Shown here: positions 61,384-64,000 of the stretch, piece after piece
Numbering within the stretch: the first letter of the stretch is position 1
Layout: each line of letters opens with the position of its first letter
Assembly: GCA_046154645.1 (NCBI GenBank)
Contig: JBJXDZ010000029.1
Span: 1-64,000, forward strand
Length of the DNA: 64,000 bases
Source of the DNA: Ga0077555 sp046154645
GTDB lineage: Bacteria; Pseudomonadota; Alphaproteobacteria; Rhizobiales; Hyphomicrobiaceae
Direction of reading: 5' to 3'
Position numbers and translations under genes: made by a program
Notes under the pieces: generated by a model
Seen by the model: only the letters and a program-made list of their open reading frames with translations
Databases searched by the model: none
What the model was told of the DNA's origin: nothing

Positions 61384-62466
61384 ATGGATATCGGCGTCTT
61401 CATTCCGATCAACAACAACGGATGGATCATCTCGGCCACATCCCCCCAATACATGCCGAGCTTCGAGCTCAACAAGGCCGTCGTCCAGAAAGCAGAGCGC
61501 TATGGTTTCGACTTCGCACTGTCCATGATCAAACTGCACGGATTTGGTGGCAAGACCCAGTTCTGGGACCACGGCCTCGAAAGTTTCACGCTGATGGCCG
61601 CGCTCGCGCCTGTTACAAGCCGCATCCGGCTCTTCGCATCGACCGCGGTGCTGACGCTGCCGCCGGCGATGGTCGCGCGCATGACGTCAACGATCGACGA
61701 CGTCTCAGGAGGCCGATTCGGCGTCAACATCGTTTCGGGCTGGCACAAAGTCGAATACACGCAGATGGGGCTTTGGCCGGGCGATGAGCATTTCGGCAAG
61801 CGCTACGACTACAGCACGGAATACATGCGCATCCTGCGTGATCTCTGGGAGACGGGCATGTCCGACTTCAAGGGTGAGTACTTCAAGATGGACAAGTGTG
61901 TGCTCAGCCCGCGTCCGAGCCATGCAATCAAGGTTGTCGCTGCCGGACAATCCGACCGCGGCATGGAATTTTCAGCGCAATTCTGCGATTATAACTTTTG
62001 CCTCGGCGAGGGTGTCAATGAGCCGACCAAGGCGGCGTCGGTGCCGGTGCGGGTGCTGCAGCATGCGAAGAAGACCGGACGCGATGTCGGCGCCTACATG
62101 CTTTACATGATCATCGCGGACGAAACCGATGCAGCGGCGCTTGCCAAGTGGGATCTCTACAACAAGGGGGCCGATCGCGAGGCGCTTGCGCATCTCATCG
62201 GCAAGGCCGCCGAGGACCCGAATCTGACGGCGGCATCGACCGCGTCAGCGATTGCGCGCTCAGCCTCGCCGATTAATTTCAACATGGGCACACTCGTCGG
62301 CTCCTACGCCAACGTCGCCAAGATGATGGACGATGTCGCCACCATGCCGGGCGTCAAAGGCATCATGTTGACTTTTGACGATTTTCTCCTTGGGCTTGAC
62401 AGTTTCGGCCAGCGTATCCAGCCACTGATGAAGTGCCGAGCCAGTCGTTTACCGACAACCGCATGA
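61384..62466 (+). CDS. rutA: Pyrimidine oxygenase RutA-like flavin monooxygenase
   Basis: A 360-residue luciferase-like monooxygenase starting MDIGVFIPINNNGWIIS. It contains the RutA-typical GYDFALSMIKLHGFGG-like segment (here YGFDFALSMIKLHGFGG), NIVSGWHKVEYTQMGLWPGD, and the C-terminal FDDFLLGLDSFGQRIQPLMKCR, where LMxCR resembles the end of E. coli RutA (about 363 residues). RutA opens uracil between N3 and C4 using FMNH2 and O2. GGGAG lies 7 bases before the ATG. The usual RutB-F genes are not adjacent. Confidence 0.87.
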   Translation: MDIGVFIPINNNGWIISATSPQYMPSFELNKAVVQKAERYGFDFALSMIKLHGFGGKTQFWDHGLESFTLMAALAPVTSRIRLFASTAVLTLPPAMVARMTSTIDDVSGGRFGVNIVSGWHKVEYTQMGLWPGDEHFGKRYDYSTEYMRILRDLWETGMSDFKGEYFKMDKCVLSPRPSHAIKVVAAGQSDRGMEFSAQFCDYNFCLGEGVNEPTKAASVPVRVLQHAKKTGRDVGAYMLYMIIADETDAAALAKWDLYNKGADREALAHLIGKAAEDPNLTAASTASAIARSASPINFNMGTLVGSYANVAKMMDDVATMPGVKGIMLTFDDFLLGLDSFGQRIQPLMKCRASRLPTTA

Positions 62467-63262
62467 CCTAGTTCTGCGCATGGTTTCCAGGTCGACTATT
62501 GGCATGGGAGGTGGGGCAGACAGAAAGTTGAGCAGCCCGTTTCCCTGGGGGTGGTGACTGAAGATACCGACGCTTCCCCGGCCTCGCTTCTGCGGCGGAG
62601 GATTCACTTTGCCCCCCAAGCGGACGCTTCCGCAGGCGGGGCGGCTGGCTCGGTGCTGAACGCTACTCATCAAATTGACCCGAACTCGCAATCAGCCGAC
62701 TGAACGAAGCAGACTGTAGTTCGTCGGCTTGCGGTGTCCTGAACGGAAGTCGTGTGCTGGCGGTTGCGGTCGCATGGGCTGATGCCGATCTGGATGGGCG
62801 CGCGGACAATCACACAATGCCGTCCTTACCGATCCTCTCCGGGATTGCTGGCTCGACGCCAAGACGTGTCGAGTGCAGTGTCCGGCGTCTGGTCATCGAT
62901 CCGACCAGAACGGCATCGACGTTGGCCGACAGCCTATGCGCGGGGCACTTTAGCTCGAACGTGGCGTCAGTATTCTCAGGAGCCCTGCTCTTTCCAGAGT
63001 CAACTGCTGGCTTCGGCCTACCCGGCAATGAGTTGCTGGAGGCGCAAAAAAATCTTGAAATGCAGTGTCGACTTCGGCACGCCGCATTCGTCCTTGAGGC
63101 ATGATCGCTGCCTCATGGGCGACGGCGATCGGCGATGATCTCAGGCGATTGGCGATTGCGCTTTGAAGCCATCACGAGTGCTCCGCATTCCGAGCGTACC
63201 ACGTCGCCTGCATCGAAGCCCGATAGCGACACATGAACCATCAAGAGAGCAAGGGGTGAGCC
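62467..63262. other. 796-bp region without a supported gene
   Basis: Several open frames cross this stretch on both strands, but none has recognisable motifs or a persuasive start. It may contain gene remnants; the SRPBCC gene's SD lies at its right end (AGGGG at 63252-63256). Confidence 0.4.
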
Positions 63263-63667
63263 ATGAAGATTACCGTTGAAACACAGGTCAAGGCACCCGT
63301 CGACACAGTCTGGCGCGCCTATACCACGCCCGAGCACATTACCAAATGGAACGCCGCGTCCGACGACTGGCACTGCCCACGCGCGACAAGCGATCTTCGG
63401 ATCGGTGGCCAATTCAGCTCACGCATGGAGGCCAAGGACGGCAGCGTGGGCTTCGACTTTGCTGGCACCTACACGAACATCGTGGACCAGAAACGCATAG
63501 AGTATTCGTTCGGCGATCGGGCGGCGACAGTTGAGTTTACGCCCGACAAGAACGTTGTCGTGGTGCGCGTGACGTTCGACAGCGAGCCGACGCACTCGCA
63601 GGAGCAGCAGCGTGACGGTTGGCAGGCGATCCTGAACCGATTCGCGCGCCATGCAGAGTCGCTGTAG
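63263..63667 (+). CDS. SRPBCC/AHSA1-family protein
   Basis: A 134-residue helix-grip protein: MKITVETQVKAPVDTVWRAYTTPEHITKWN (family N-terminus with the P-V-D/E-x-V-W-x-x-x-T-x-P pattern), then RIGGQFSSRMEAKDGSVGFDFAG and the C-terminal helix EQQRDGWQAILNRFARHAESL. These proteins bind hydrophobic ligands or act as Hsp90 activator-like domains. It is usually grouped with YCII/DGPF genes, as here. SD AGGGG at 63252-63256 is 6 bases upstream. Confidence 0.9.
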   Translation: MKITVETQVKAPVDTVWRAYTTPEHITKWNAASDDWHCPRATSDLRIGGQFSSRMEAKDGSVGFDFAGTYTNIVDQKRIEYSFGDRAATVEFTPDKNVVVVRVTFDSEPTHSQEQQRDGWQAILNRFARHAESL

Positions 63668-63716
63668 CTGGCAAACACCAAAGCCCAATCGCTATCGAAT
63701 GATCGGAGCCTGATCC

Positions 63717-64000
63717 ATGCAATACGCCATCCTCTGCTATCACGACGAGAAGGTCACCTGCGCCTGGTCGAAGGAGGAGGACGACGCTGTCATGGCCAAG
63801 CTCGGCGTGGTCATGGAGAAACTCACGAAGCAGGGCAAGCTCGGACCCGTCGCGCGCCTGTTGCCGACCACGGCCGCCACGACCTTGCGCAAGGATCGCG
63901 AGCCGGCGCTGGTCGTCGATGGGCCGTTCGCCGAGACGAAGGAGCAATTGCTCGGCTTCTACATTGTCGACTGCAAGGACCTCGACGAGGCCCTCGCGAT
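63717..64000 (+). CDS. YCII-related (DGPF) protein, cut by right window edge
   Basis: Open from ATG 63717-63719 to the window end, 94 codons visible: MQYAILCYHDEKVTCAWSKEE ... VDGPFAETKEQLLGFYIVDCKDLDEALA. The D-G-P-F-A-E-T-K-E stretch and G-F-Y-I-V-D are the YCII/DGPF hallmark. Complete proteins have about 110-130 residues, so little is missing. It is often co-encoded with an extracytoplasmic sigma factor and an SRPBCC protein. GGAG lies upstream. Confidence 0.88.
   Translation, partial: MQYAILCYHDEKVTCAWSKEEDDAVMAKLGVVMEKLTKQGKLGPVARLLPTTAATTLRKDREPALVVDGPFAETKEQLLGFYIVDCKDLDEALA

Noticed and set aside
62754..63104. 116-codon plus-strand frame
   Set aside because: No family match, no good SD and overlapping alternative frames of equal quality.

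Overview
The window is GC-rich chromosomal DNA, most likely from an alphaproteobacterium of the Hyphomicrobiales (Rhizobiales) type. The main pointers are the short ProS, the single LolC/E-type permease next to LolD, the run of hisI, a NifU/IscU-like gene and yidD, a clustered circularly permuted ATP-grasp/alpha-E/transglutaminase locus, paired MmgE/PrpD genes with PrpF, and OpgH. This placement is inferred from gene content; I could not run a phylogeny. No tRNA, rRNA, CRISPR array or origin was recognised.

Layout. 1-66 is the 5' end of a probable IS1182-type transposase that runs off the left edge. 351-3752 is a + strand run of proS, a lolC/E-type permease and lolD. 3869-6246 (minus) holds an enoyl-CoA hydratase, rluC and crcB. 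6383-15840 (minus) is a five-gene cluster of transglutaminase-like, circularly permuted ATP-grasp and alpha-E proteins, in both fused and separate forms; it probably makes or modifies a peptide-like product. 16053-18262 holds a hydantoinase/dihydropyrimidinase and a divergent hydantoin racemase-type gene. 18249-23574 is a partial type II secretion locus (F and E on minus; L-, M- and N/C-like on plus), followed by a class II aldolase-type gene.

24460-36312 is the most unusual part. Four consecutive minus-strand genes encode large RTX proteins: a giant repeat protein, two serralysin-like metalloproteases, and a protein with a transglutaminase-like domain followed by a duplicated domain I do not recognise. 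All four end in the same C-terminal module of about 250-300 residues, built from about 38-residue tandem repeats. Their 3' ends also share a 131-bp DNA segment. A fifth, shorter RTX protein (48203-49489) lacks this module. No type I secretion ABC transporter is in the window, so the export machinery must lie elsewhere.

36632-49489 is housekeeping and metabolic: hisI, an IscU-like gene, yidD, a TPR protein, an Hsp70/YegD-like protein, a ThDP enzyme, a RelE/ParE-type toxin-antitoxin pair, opgH, a medium-chain dehydrogenase, a VOC protein, a SnoaL-like secreted protein and the fifth RTX gene. 49542-53547 is a tightly overlapping prpF-mmgE/prpD-mmgE/prpD operon. After it come a tandem EthD-like protein, a large L,D-transpeptidase and a second crotonase.

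57162-64000 looks accessory and partly decayed. It has a field of GC-rich palindromic repeats with compensatory base changes in their stems, a 12-bp tandem repeat, a DUF808 membrane protein, the 3' remnant of a SNF2-helicase/Mrr-nuclease gene, a RutA-like flavin monooxygenase without its usual partners, and two small stress/detoxification-type proteins, the last cut by the window edge.
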